In this document: piece after piece, positions 8,270-16,394 of the stretch
Layout of the letters: each line of letters opens with the position of its first letter
Numbering within the stretch: the first letter of the stretch is position 1
Source: JABDII01 sp963815325
Lineage (GTDB): Bacteria; Gemmatimonadota; Gemmatimonadetes; Gemmatimonadales; GWC2-71-9
NCBI GenBank assembly: GCA_963815325.1
Contig: CAWFGG010000005.1
Location: 407,557 to 471,556, forward strand
DNA: 64,000 nucleotides
Direction of reading: 5' to 3'
Translations under genes and position numbers: made by a program
Notes under the pieces: generated by a model
Seen by the model: only the letters and a program-made list of their open reading frames with translations
What the model was told of the DNA's origin: nothing
The model's database searches: none

Positions 8270-8953
8270 ATGAGTGACGTGGAACGCGTGTTTCGTCTCC
8301 TGGTACGCACGCTGGCGGACGTGGACCCCACATGGCTTTATCGTCCGATCCCGCTCGGGGCGATGACCCGCGAGGTGATTCCGTATCGTGATGTCCGCAA
8401 TCGGTTGAACCTGGCGTGCAACGAAGATTACGAGTCGCTTCTGATTCGACTATGTGCCGGGCAGGGAGGTCTGGCGGAACTCACGGACGCAGACGCCCGG
8501 GAGCCCTTCGCCCTTGCCGCAGCGAGCCCGCATCCCGACTTGGACTTACTCCGCCGCTGGTCGGAGACCACCGTGAGTCTCGACGCTCGAGCCGTGGCAC
8601 GGGCGCTTGGCGGAGAACCAGAGGACGAGTATGCACCGACACCCGAACCGGCCCCGCCGGTCGACCAAGCTCTTCCGCCACCCGAGACGCTTCCGTCCGA
8701 GTCGGCGGCCCCGGATCGCGACCGTCGGGTGCTCGACTTTCCGTTGCCGCCCGCGTCATCCGCCCCAACCCCGGCCAGTCCGGCCGACCAATGCCTTTTC
8801 TGCGGTGGTGAGCTGCCGGCCGACCGTGAGACCAAGTATTGCCCACATTGCGGCCAGAGCCAGGTCATACTCCGCTGTCCCAATTGCGACGCGGAGGTGG
8901 AGATCGGCTGGCGGCATTGCATCACGTGCGGGCAACCGCTGCCGCATCTCTAG
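8270..8953 (+). CDS. Double zinc-ribbon protein
   Basis: The protein has 227 residues. The N-terminal 115 form a soluble helical domain with no family I recognise. A Pro-rich linker covers about 120-170. The C-terminus carries two zinc ribbons: 'CLFCGGEL...KYCPHCG' and 'CPNCDAEVEIGWRHCITCG', the layout of double zinc ribbon (DZR) modules. Zinc binding is well supported; function is not. It lies four bases after the RNase H-like gene and directly abuts the next gene, whose GTG start follows its TAG stop, so one operon is likely. Confidence 0.7.
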   Translation: MSDVERVFRLLVRTLADVDPTWLYRPIPLGAMTREVIPYRDVRNRLNLACNEDYESLLIRLCAGQGGLAELTDADAREPFALAAASPHPDLDLLRRWSETTVSLDARAVARALGGEPEDEYAPTPEPAPPVDQALPPPETLPSESAAPDRDRRVLDFPLPPASSAPTPASPADQCLFCGGELPADRETKYCPHCGQSQVILRCPNCDAEVEIGWRHCITCGQPLPHL

Positions 8954-10000
8954 GTGATCCGCCATAACATCGCCGTCATTCCAGGCGACGGGATCGGACC
9001 GGAAGTCGTGGAGGCGGCCCTGCCCGTGCTTGCCCGAGCCGCTGGCCTGGACGGCGTCGAGCTTGGCTTCGAGCGATTCCCCTACGGGGCCGAGCACTTT
9101 CTCGCAACCGGCGAAACCCTGCCCGAAGCGGCGTTCCAGCGTCTCGAACGAGAGTTCGACGCAATCCTGGTCGGCGCGTTGGGCGACCCGCGCGTGCCCC
9201 AGAACGAGCACGCACGTGACATCCTGCTCGGCCTCAGATTCCGCCTCGACCTCTACATCAACTTCCGACCCGTCCGATTGCTGCATCCGCGGCTCACACC
9301 CCTCAAGGACTCGCGGCCCATCGATTTCGTGGTCTTTCGTGAGAACACCGAGGGACCGTATGGCGGGCGGGGACGCTCGCTCATGGTCGGCACGCCGAAC
9401 GAGGAACAGATTTCCGAGGAAGTGCACACCTGGCGGGGAGTGACGCGCATTCTGGAAGCCGCCTTCGCGTGGGCCGAGGCACACGGGCGGACGCGAATCA
9501 CCCTGTGTGACAAGGCGAATGCCATCCCGTTCCACCGGATCTGGGCCGAGCGCTTTCAGGACATCGGCGCCAACCATCCCGGAATCGAGCGCGAACACCG
9601 CTACATCGACGCGCTCGCGCTCGACCTGGTACGCTCGCCTGAGCATTTTCAGGTCATCGTGACCAACAACCTGTACGGCGATATCGTGTCAGACCTGGGC
9701 GCTGGCCTGGTCGGCGGGCTCGGGCTCGCACCGAGTGCCAACCTGCATCCTGGGCGGCCCGGCCTGTTCGAGCCGGTGCACGGCTCCGCGCCACCCTTGG
9801 CCGGCACGGCGACTGCCAACCCCATGGCCGCCATCCTCACGGGCGCTCTCATGCTCGAATCTCTCGGCCATCCCGGCACCAGGGCCAGGCTCGAGGCCGC
9901 CGTTCAGCGCGTCATAGCAAGCGGGCCAACGACGCCGGACCTGGGTGGCGGGGCGTCGACCGACCAGGTGGCGGAGGCCACCGAAACGGCCCTCGGCTAG
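8954..10000 (+). CDS. Isopropylmalate/isocitrate dehydrogenase family protein (LeuB-like)
   Basis: This 348-residue protein covers the whole beta-decarboxylating dehydrogenase fold. It has 'IPGDGIGPEV' at the N-terminus, 'RENTEGPYGGRG' in the substrate-binding loop, 'CDKANAI', 'VTNNLYGDIVSDLGAGLVGGLGLAPSAN' (metal-binding Asp) and 'FEPVHGSAPPLAG' at the cofactor site. The REnTEGPY loop resembles actinobacterial-type LeuB more than E. coli LeuB, and tartrate or homoisocitrate dehydrogenase remain possible. No other leucine genes are nearby. The GTG start immediately follows the preceding stop. Confidence 0.8.
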   Translation: MIRHNIAVIPGDGIGPEVVEAALPVLARAAGLDGVELGFERFPYGAEHFLATGETLPEAAFQRLEREFDAILVGALGDPRVPQNEHARDILLGLRFRLDLYINFRPVRLLHPRLTPLKDSRPIDFVVFRENTEGPYGGRGRSLMVGTPNEEQISEEVHTWRGVTRILEAAFAWAEAHGRTRITLCDKANAIPFHRIWAERFQDIGANHPGIEREHRYIDALALDLVRSPEHFQVIVTNNLYGDIVSDLGAGLVGGLGLAPSANLHPGRPGLFEPVHGSAPPLAGTATANPMAAILTGALMLESLGHPGTRARLEAAVQRVIASGPTTPDLGGGASTDQVAEATETALG

Positions 10001-10133
10001 GACTCGTCCTATAGGTCCAGCGCCGGACCTGGTGCGCGGTTCGCCAGATGTCTTCGCTTGAGAGAGTCTCTCCGTATGGGCATATTTCACCGCTCACCGA
10101 CGATCATCCGCGAAGAATCGGAGCCAGTCTCTC

Positions 10134-11345
10134 ATGAAGACCCAAGGCCATGGTACCGACGTCGTCTTCCTTTCAGGCGTCCGGACGGGCTTCGGCGCCT
10201 TTGGCGGCGCCCTCAAGTCCTACAGCGCGATCCAACTGGGCGCGATTGCCGCCAAATACGCCATCGAGCGAGCCGGGACGGACCCTTCAGCCATCGATCA
10301 CGTGGTGTTCGGCAACGCGCTTCAGACCTCGGCTGATGCCATCTATCTGGCCCGGCATATCGGACTACAGGCCGGCCTGCCACTGGAGACGCCGGCCGTC
10401 ACGGTAAATCGACTCTGCGGATCGGGATTCGAGTCGATCATTCAAGGCGCCCAGCAGATCCTGCTTGGCGAGTCCCAGGTCGTCCTAGCGGGGGGCACCG
10501 AGTCAATGAGCCAGGCCCCCCATATCGTCCGCGGCGCCAGGTGGGGCCTCAGGCTCGGCCCGGCCCCCCCATTCGAGGACCTCCTGTGGGAGTCGCTGCA
10601 GGATCCACAGTGCGGTTTTTCCATGGCGGAGACGGCCGAGAACCTGGCCGACAAGTACAAGATCGCCCGGGAAGATGTCGATGCGTATGCCGTCCGGAGC
10701 CAGCTGGCGGCGGCGGCCGGGTGGAGCGAGGGGCACTTCACGGAAGAGGTCATCCCCGTGCAGGTCAAGAATCCGAAGACCCGCCAAATGGAAGACTGGA
10801 CCGCAGATGAACACATGCGCCCATCCACCACCGCCGAAGCGTTGGCAAAGCTTCCGCCGTACTTCAAGAAGGACGGCGTGGTGACCGCGGGAAATGCCTC
10901 CGGTATCTGCGATGGTGGCGCCGCGGTCGTGGTCGCGAACGAGAGCTACGCGTCGAAGCACGGGCTCCGCCCCATCGGCCGGCTGGTGGCCTGGGGAGTG
11001 GCGGGCGTCGAGCCGAAGTACATGGGTATCGGACCCGTCCCGGCGGCCCAGAAGGCGTTGGCGAAGGCCGGGATGACCTTGGATCAGATGGATCTCGTCG
11101 AGGTCAACGAGGCGTTTTCGGCGCAGTACCTCGCCGTCGAGCGCGAGCTCGGACTCGACCGCGAACGAACCAACGTCGACGGAGGCGCCATCGCCATCGG
11201 CCATCCGTTGGCCGCATCCGGCACCAGGATCACCCTGCATTTGCTGCACGCGTTGCGTCGTCGGGGTAAGCGAATCGGCCTCGGAAGCGCTTGTATCGGC
11301 GGCGGGCAAGGCGCAGCCGTCATCGTCGAGGCGTTTCCAGCCTAA
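10134..11345 (+). CDS. Thiolase (acetyl-CoA C-acetyltransferase)
   Basis: The 403-residue protein has all thiolase landmarks. 'NRLCGSGFES' carries the acylated Cys, 'NEAFSAQ' and 'GGAIAIGHPLAASGTRI' the catalytic His, and 'GSACIGGGQGAAV' the second Cys. It condenses or cleaves acyl-CoA/acetyl-CoA. A hydroxyacyl-CoA dehydrogenase lies two genes downstream on the same strand, so a shared role in short-chain acyl-CoA metabolism (beta-oxidation, or acetoacetyl-CoA for polyhydroxybutyrate) is inferred. GGAG lies about ten bases before the ATG. Confidence 0.92.
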   Translation: MKTQGHGTDVVFLSGVRTGFGAFGGALKSYSAIQLGAIAAKYAIERAGTDPSAIDHVVFGNALQTSADAIYLARHIGLQAGLPLETPAVTVNRLCGSGFESIIQGAQQILLGESQVVLAGGTESMSQAPHIVRGARWGLRLGPAPPFEDLLWESLQDPQCGFSMAETAENLADKYKIAREDVDAYAVRSQLAAAAGWSEGHFTEEVIPVQVKNPKTRQMEDWTADEHMRPSTTAEALAKLPPYFKKDGVVTAGNASGICDGGAAVVVANESYASKHGLRPIGRLVAWGVAGVEPKYMGIGPVPAAQKALAKAGMTLDQMDLVEVNEAFSAQYLAVERELGLDRERTNVDGGAIAIGHPLAASGTRITLHLLHALRRRGKRIGLGSACIGGGQGAAVIVEAFPA

Positions 11346-11362
11346 ATCATCAAGAGGACATC

Positions 11363-12229
11363 ATGGAACTCATTATCGCTGCCGCCATAGGATTGACCTA
11401 CGTCGCGGCAAGCCTCAGGGTGCTGCGAGAGTACGAGCGAGGGGTCGTCTTCTTCTTGGGGAAGTACGTCGCCACGAAGGGGCCCGGCCTCATCTTCTTG
11501 CCTGCCGGCTTCGCGGCCCAGAAGCGGGTCTCTCTGAGGATCATGGCGCTCGACATTCCGCCGCAGGACGTGATCACACGCGACAACGTCTCCGTCAGGG
11601 TAAACGCCGTCCTATACATGCGCGTCATCGATCCCGCGCGAGCCATCATCGACATCGAGGACTATCTCTACGCCTGCAGTCAGCTCGCCCAGACGACGCT
11701 TCGCGCGGTGCTGGGTGAGACGGAACTCGACGAGCTCTTGGCCGATCGGGAAAAGATCAACGCCATCTTGAAGAAGATCATCGATGAGCGGACCGATCCC
11801 TGGGGCATCGAGGTGTCGGCGGTCGAGGTCAAGGACGTGGACCTGCCGGAGACGATGAAGCGCGCGATGGCGCGGCAGGCCGAGGCCGAGCGCGAGCGGC
11901 GGGCCAAAGTCATCGCGGCACAGGGCGAGCTCCAGGCATCGCACACTCTCGCCCAGGCGGCGAATACAATGGCGAAGGAACCCATGTCGCTCCAGCTGCG
12001 CTACCTGCAGACCGTGATCGAGATCGCTGCAGAGAACAACTCGACGACGATCTTCCCGATCCCGATCGACATGATCACGCCATTCATGAAGCAGGGACTC
12101 TTCGGCGGGAGCACGGCGGCGGCCGCCATCGGCGAAGGAGAGAGTGCACCGGCCCTGCCCGAGCCCAATCCGCTTACCATGCTCCCCCAGATCAAGGTGG
12201 AGGAGTCGAAGGTTCCGAAGAAGGATTAG
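11363..12229 (+). CDS. Slipin/stomatin family membrane protein (SPFH domain)
   Basis: The 288-residue protein has one N-terminal membrane segment (about 2-18) and then an SPFH/band 7 domain: 'REYERGVVFFLGKY', 'GPGLIFLPAGF', 'LDIPPQDVITRDNVSVRVNAVLYMRV'. A coiled-coil-forming Glu/Ala/Arg-rich region follows ('MARQAEAERERRAKVIAAQGE'). This matches bacterial slipins, which form membrane-associated oligomers. The start at 11363 follows AAGAGG; the open frame extends upstream inside the thiolase gene and is not used. The next gene starts two bases after its stop, so the two are probably co-expressed. Confidence 0.88.
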   Translation: MELIIAAAIGLTYVAASLRVLREYERGVVFFLGKYVATKGPGLIFLPAGFAAQKRVSLRIMALDIPPQDVITRDNVSVRVNAVLYMRVIDPARAIIDIEDYLYACSQLAQTTLRAVLGETELDELLADREKINAILKKIIDERTDPWGIEVSAVEVKDVDLPETMKRAMARQAEAERERRAKVIAAQGELQASHTLAQAANTMAKEPMSLQLRYLQTVIEIAAENNSTTIFPIPIDMITPFMKQGLFGGSTAAAAIGEGESAPALPEPNPLTMLPQIKVEESKVPKKD

Positions 12230-12231
12230 GG

Positions 12232-13068
12232 ATGTCCGACCTGGTTCCAGCGCGGCAGATCGATCGGGAGGCGCTCGAGCGCATCATTCAGCGCGCCACC
12301 GAACTGCAGACTGGCGAACGAGAGATCGCGTCGGACTTGACGCCGACGGAGGTGTTGGCGCTCGGGAAAGACGTCGGCATTCCCGAACGCTACCTGCAGC
12401 AGGCAATTCTGGAGGAGCAGACGCGCCGCCCCGTTCCGGCAGCGGCCGGGCTCTGGAATCGGCTGGCCGGCCCCCAGACAATAGCCGCCGAGCGGGTGGT
12501 ACGCGGGGAGATCGAGGAGCTGGAGGCGGTGCTCGCGCGGTGGATGGAGCAGAACGAGTTGTTGACGGTGCAGCGGCAGCAGCGAGGGTGGATTACCTGG
12601 GAACCGGTCACCGGATTCCAGGCTGCCATTCGCCGGTCGTCGGCGGCCTTGGGCGGCGGCAAGCGCCCGTTCATGCTCTCGAGGGCCACGGTCGTCTCCG
12701 CCACCGTGACCCCGCTCGAAGAGGGCTACTGCCTGGTCAGCCTCGAGGCGAGCCTCCGGCGGGAACGTGGCTCGCGCGTCGCCTTCGGATCGATCCTCTC
12801 CACAACCGGGCTGGCCGGCACTCTCATCTTGGGTGCGCTCGGTGCCGTCTGGGCCGTGACCCCGCTGCCCCTCGTGGTCGGCTTGGCGGCGAGTTACGCC
12901 ACGTTCCGCAGCTACCGGCCGGTCGCCGACCGGACCAAGCTCGGGCTCGAACGGGTCTTGGACCAGCTCGAGCGGGGCGAAGTCAAACCGGCACATCGAG
13001 TACCGGAAGGCGGGCATCGCGTGTGGGAAGTCCTGGCACACGAAGTCCGCAAGGCTCTCAAACCTTAA
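12232..13068 (+). CDS. Hypothetical membrane protein downstream of slipin
   Basis: The 278-residue protein starts two bases after the slipin stop. Residues 1-60 look like a helical domain ('IDREALERIIQRATELQ', 'LGIPERYLQQAI'-like pattern). The middle is a soluble alpha/beta region, and a helical hairpin near 190-225 forms two membrane segments ('TGLAGTLILGALGAVWAV', 'LPLVVGLAASYATF'). The charged C-terminus would be cytoplasmic. I do not recognise a named family. The tight spacing points to partnership with the slipin, as NfeD-type partners do elsewhere, but it is not NfeD-like in sequence. Confidence 0.65.
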   Translation: MSDLVPARQIDREALERIIQRATELQTGEREIASDLTPTEVLALGKDVGIPERYLQQAILEEQTRRPVPAAAGLWNRLAGPQTIAAERVVRGEIEELEAVLARWMEQNELLTVQRQQRGWITWEPVTGFQAAIRRSSAALGGGKRPFMLSRATVVSATVTPLEEGYCLVSLEASLRRERGSRVAFGSILSTTGLAGTLILGALGAVWAVTPLPLVVGLAASYATFRSYRPVADRTKLGLERVLDQLERGEVKPAHRVPEGGHRVWEVLAHEVRKALKP

Positions 13069-13086
13069 ATCTCGACGAGTGCCCTC

Positions 13087-13977
13087 ATGTCAGATATCAA
13101 GAAAGTCGGAGTGCTGGGCTGTGGGTTGATGGGAAGCGGTATCGCGCAGGTCGCGGCCACCGCCGGCTATTCCACGATGGTCCGGGAAATCGCCGACCCT
13201 ATCCTCGAGCGCGGCAAGGCGGGGATTACCAAATCGCTCGACAAGTTCGTCGAAAAAGAGAAACTGTCCGCGGCCGATCGCGATGCGACACTCGGCCGGC
13301 TGTCCTTCGTGACCGATCTCGCGCGCCTGCGCGACTGCGATATCATCATCGAAGCGGTCACCGAGGACCTGGAGCTCAAGAACAACCTGTGGAAGGAACT
13401 CGACGCGCTCTGCCCGGACCACACCATCTTCGCGTCTAACACGTCGAGCCTCACCATCGCCGCGATGGCCGCAGCAACCAGGCGGCGTGACTTGTTTGTC
13501 GGACTCCACTTCTTCAATCCGGTCCCGCTGATGAAGCTGGTCGAGGTGGTCCGAACGGTCACCACCTCGCCGGAAACGTTCGACCGGGCGTTTGCCTTCG
13601 CCAAGCAGCTCGGCAAGGAACCGGTGGCGGCAAAGGACAGCTCCGGATTCATCGTCAATCTGCTGCTGGTGCCGTATCTCCTCGACGCCATCCGCGCCCT
13701 GGAGCATGGCGTGGCGACGACGGTCGATATCGACACCGGCATGAAGCTGGGTTGTGGCTACCCGATGGGGCCCCTGACGCTGTTGGATTTTGTGGGCATC
13801 GATACGACGTACCAGATTGCGGAGATCATGTTCGACGAGTATCGCGAAGCCCGCTATGCGCCACCGCCATTGCTCAAGCGGATGATGCTTGCCGGCATGT
13901 ACGGCCGGAAGAGCGGGATGGGGTTCTACGATTACTCGAATTCACCGCCGACGCCCGTCGACCTGGGAATCGGCTGA
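13087..13977 (+). CDS. 3-hydroxyacyl-CoA (3-hydroxybutyryl-CoA) dehydrogenase
   Basis: This 296-residue protein is the usual length of the single-function enzyme. It has the NAD-binding 'VGVLGCGLMGSGIAQVAA' at residues 7-25, 'IIEAVTEDLELK', 'SNTSSLTI' and the catalytic 'GLHFFNPVPLMKLVEVV', then the C-terminal helical domain with 'GCGYPMGPLTLLDFVGID'. It oxidises 3-hydroxyacyl-CoA to 3-ketoacyl-CoA or runs in reverse. The thiolase at 10134 supplies the adjacent pathway step. Confidence 0.92.
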   Translation: MSDIKKVGVLGCGLMGSGIAQVAATAGYSTMVREIADPILERGKAGITKSLDKFVEKEKLSAADRDATLGRLSFVTDLARLRDCDIIIEAVTEDLELKNNLWKELDALCPDHTIFASNTSSLTIAAMAAATRRRDLFVGLHFFNPVPLMKLVEVVRTVTTSPETFDRAFAFAKQLGKEPVAAKDSSGFIVNLLLVPYLLDAIRALEHGVATTVDIDTGMKLGCGYPMGPLTLLDFVGIDTTYQIAEIMFDEYREARYAPPPLLKRMMLAGMYGRKSGMGFYDYSNSPPTPVDLGIG

Positions 13978-14018
13978 CCTGACACTCGCTACCGACCACT
14001 TGCGACACGAGGCAATCT

Positions 14019-14660
14019 ATGCTGCTGCTGAACGGTGACGCCGCCGCCACGTTCCTGGGCTTCGAGCTGGTCCGGCTCCACGCCATGCTGAATGATCTGC
14101 CAGCTGCCCTTCTGATCGTGGCCGTCGCCTTCGAGACCCTCCACGTCTTCACCAAGCGTGAGGGATTCCGGTATGCCTCGTTCTGGACCCTGATGGCCGG
14201 GGCCATCGGGGCCGCCGTCGCCGTCCTCTCCGGCCTGCAGGCCGAAGAGTCGATCGAGCACGGAACCGCCATCCACGAGCTGATGGAACGCCACGAGACC
14301 CTGGCGTTCATCACGCTCGGCGTCTTTGCCGTCTTGGCCGGATGGCGGCTCCTGCGGGAGCGGAAGATGGGTACGCTCGAGCGACGGGTAGCCCTGATCC
14401 TGGCCCTCGTGGGAGCTGGTGTGCTCTACACCACCGGGAAGCTCGGCGGCGAGATGGTCTTTCAGCATGCGGCCGGCATTTCCACCGACGTGATGGAGCA
14501 CGAAATCCAGAACCGCGGGGCCGGACATGAGCATGAGGGCGCCGAAGCCGGCGTCGCTCCCGCCGCCCTGCCAGACTCGACCGTTGACGCACCGGCAGCG
14601 GCATCGGACACGGCGCCCGACCACGTCGATCCGCCGGGCGCACCGCCGCACACCCATTGA
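14019..14660 (+). CDS. DUF2231-like membrane protein
   Basis: The 213-residue protein has four membrane segments in the first 150 residues, an early conserved His ('ELVRLHAMLNDLPAALL') and 'HETLAFITLGVFAVLAGW'. These are the pattern of DUF2231 putative integral membrane proteins. The C-terminal 55 residues are a hydrophilic His-, Ala- and Pro-rich tail that ends in PPHTH and could bind metal. The start follows GAGG, eight bases upstream. The stop overlaps the next ATG by one base (TGATG). The function of the family is unknown; heme or metal transfer in the membrane has been suggested for some members. Confidence 0.6.
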   Translation: MLLLNGDAAATFLGFELVRLHAMLNDLPAALLIVAVAFETLHVFTKREGFRYASFWTLMAGAIGAAVAVLSGLQAEESIEHGTAIHELMERHETLAFITLGVFAVLAGWRLLRERKMGTLERRVALILALVGAGVLYTTGKLGGEMVFQHAAGISTDVMEHEIQNRGAGHEHEGAEAGVAPAALPDSTVDAPAAASDTAPDHVDPPGAPPHTH

Positions 14661-15133
14661 TGCACCGTTCTGTCGCCTGGGGTCTCTGCTGCGCGAGCGC
14701 GCTGTCCTGCAACCCCAACACTAGCCGGCCGCCGATCCATCCCATGCTCGGCGCCCTGACCATCGACGTCGACCTGGACGTTCCCGCCGCCACCGTCAAG
14801 GTGGCGGACGCGTTGCGCACTGACTCGATCCCGGTGACCATCGAGGAGCCGCGTGACGGTTACCTCGAGACTCCATGGTTCGAAGGCGCCACGGGGGCGG
14901 CAACGTCCCGGCGCCCGCTGGGGCCGGAGGTCGTGCGCGCGAGGGCATGGATCGATCCGCTCCACCCGGGGCGTTCACGCATCCAGGTCGAAGTCGCCTA
15001 TCGCCCCTGGGCGGATCCTTCACTCCCCGAACGCGAGTTGGAACGGCTGGTCCCGCTCAGCCATCCCGTGGTAGCTCGCGTCCAAGCCGCGCTCACGCGG
15101 GTCGGCGGGCCTGTCGACAGGGAGCAGCAGTGA
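14660..15133 (+). CDS. Small lipoprotein, unknown function
   Basis: The 157-residue protein has a short signal 'MHRSVAWGLCCASALSC' with a plausible lipobox (SALSC). The mature part is a beta-rich domain of about 130 residues ('LGALTIDVDLDVPAATVKVADALR', 'RSRIQVEVAYRPWAD'). I do not recognise the fold. The ATG overlaps the preceding stop codon (TGATG), so it is translated together with the DUF2231-like gene. Confidence 0.55.
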   Translation: MHRSVAWGLCCASALSCNPNTSRPPIHPMLGALTIDVDLDVPAATVKVADALRTDSIPVTIEEPRDGYLETPWFEGATGAATSRRPLGPEVVRARAWIDPLHPGRSRIQVEVAYRPWADPSLPERELERLVPLSHPVVARVQAALTRVGGPVDREQQ

Positions 15134-15255
15134 ACGCCGGCCACGGAGTCTCGAACCCCGTAGGCACGGCATCGTCAGCCCGTCAACCTCCCGTCGCCGG
15201 GATGTTGAAGGAACCGATCGACTCCAAAGAGATTGTCTCATGGCTGGCCTCGTGA
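15130..15255 (+). CDS. Possible 41-residue small protein
   Basis: A GTG at 15130 overlaps the previous stop (GTGA) with AGGGAG six bases upstream. It opens a short frame that ends at 15255 before the squalene synthase gene. The product is hydrophilic at first and ends 'LKEPIDSKEIVSWLAS'. The good ribosome site and overlap are the only support, so this is tentative. Confidence 0.25.
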   Translation: MNAGHGVSNPVGTASSARQPPVAGMLKEPIDSKEIVSWLAS

Positions 15256-15276
15256 CACCGTTAGCCAACTAGCGCG

Positions 15277-16362
15277 ATGGTCGAGAACGGAGCCGGAACG
15301 ACGGCGAGCATCATGAGCCCCAACGCAACCGGTCGCGGGCAGGGAAGTCGGGCGTCCTCGAGTGAAGGGCGTGCGTTCTGTGCCGCCATGCTGCCCAAGG
15401 TCTCCAGGACCTTTGCGCTCTGCATCCGGCTCCTGCCCCGATCGCTGTCCCACTCGGTCACGGTCGCGTACCTGCTCTGTCGTATCGCCGACACCATCGA
15501 AGATGCGACTGACCTGTCCGTAGCCGACAAGCAAGGACTGCTGCGGCACTTCGGTGGTTGCCTGGACGACAACGGCCCTGCTGCCGACTCGATTCGAACG
15601 GCATTTGGAACGCGGAGGAGCGACGAAGAGCGCTTGGCCGCCGACGCAGACATCGTACTCGGCGAATTCCACGCGCTCTCGGCCCGCGAACGTGATGCGA
15701 TACGGCCATGGGTGCAGGAGATGTGCGCCGGAATGGCGGAGTTTGCCCGGGCGGGACGGCTGGTGGCCGGGCGTGAATTCGAGACGCTGGCCGATCTCCA
15801 GGAGCTGGACCGCTACTGTTACTTCGTGGCAGGCACGGTGGGACATCTGCTCACGGGGTTGTTCCGTCTGTCCGATTCCCGGGCCGATGCGGCGCGCTAC
15901 GAGGCGCTCGACCGCCTCGCGGCGAGTTTTGGGCTCGGACTCCAACTCACCAACATCATCAAGGACGTGGCCGACGATCACCGTCGCGGCTGGAGTTTCG
16001 TGCCCCGTGATCTGTGCCGCCAGGCAGGCGTGCCGCCGGAAAAATTGTTCGATCCGGCATTCCGCACCGAGTCACTCCAAGTCATGGACGCGCTCATCGC
16101 CGAGGCGCGACGACATCTGGCCGATTCGCTGCACTATTGCACCATGCTGCCGCGGCACCAGTATCGTATCCGGCTCTTCTGCCTGACGTCGTTCTACTTT
16201 GCCGTCCGGACGTTACGCCGCGCGGCATCCGACCGGCGCCTGCTGGAGCCCGCTCACAAACTCAAGATCACCCGGGGCGAAGTGTACCGGACCGTGGCGG
16301 CAACGCACGTCGTCGCGCCCAGCAACTACCTCGTGCGGGCCTATTACCGGCGCCTCGCATGA
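15277..16362 (+). CDS. Squalene/phytoene synthase family protein
   Basis: The 361-residue protein condenses two prenyl diphosphates head to head. Visible motifs are 'SRTFAL' near residue 43, the first Asp-rich motif 'CRIADTIEDAT', 'YCYFVAGTVGHLLTGLF' and the second Asp-rich motif 'GLGLQLTNIIKDVADDHRRGWSFVPRD'. The YCYFVAGTVG segment is closer to squalene synthases than to carotenoid phytoene synthases (YCRRVAS...VG), so squalene or dehydrosqualene is the preferred product. The start is uncertain; an ATG at 15313 is also possible. The FAD-oxidase gene follows 32 bases downstream. Confidence 0.8.
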   Translation: MVENGAGTTASIMSPNATGRGQGSRASSSEGRAFCAAMLPKVSRTFALCIRLLPRSLSHSVTVAYLLCRIADTIEDATDLSVADKQGLLRHFGGCLDDNGPAADSIRTAFGTRRSDEERLAADADIVLGEFHALSARERDAIRPWVQEMCAGMAEFARAGRLVAGREFETLADLQELDRYCYFVAGTVGHLLTGLFRLSDSRADAARYEALDRLAASFGLGLQLTNIIKDVADDHRRGWSFVPRDLCRQAGVPPEKLFDPAFRTESLQVMDALIAEARRHLADSLHYCTMLPRHQYRIRLFCLTSFYFAVRTLRRAASDRRLLEPAHKLKITRGEVYRTVAATHVVAPSNYLVRAYYRRLA

Positions 16363-16394
16363 CCACGACCTGCTCCGCGCAGCCCTAGCAGAGC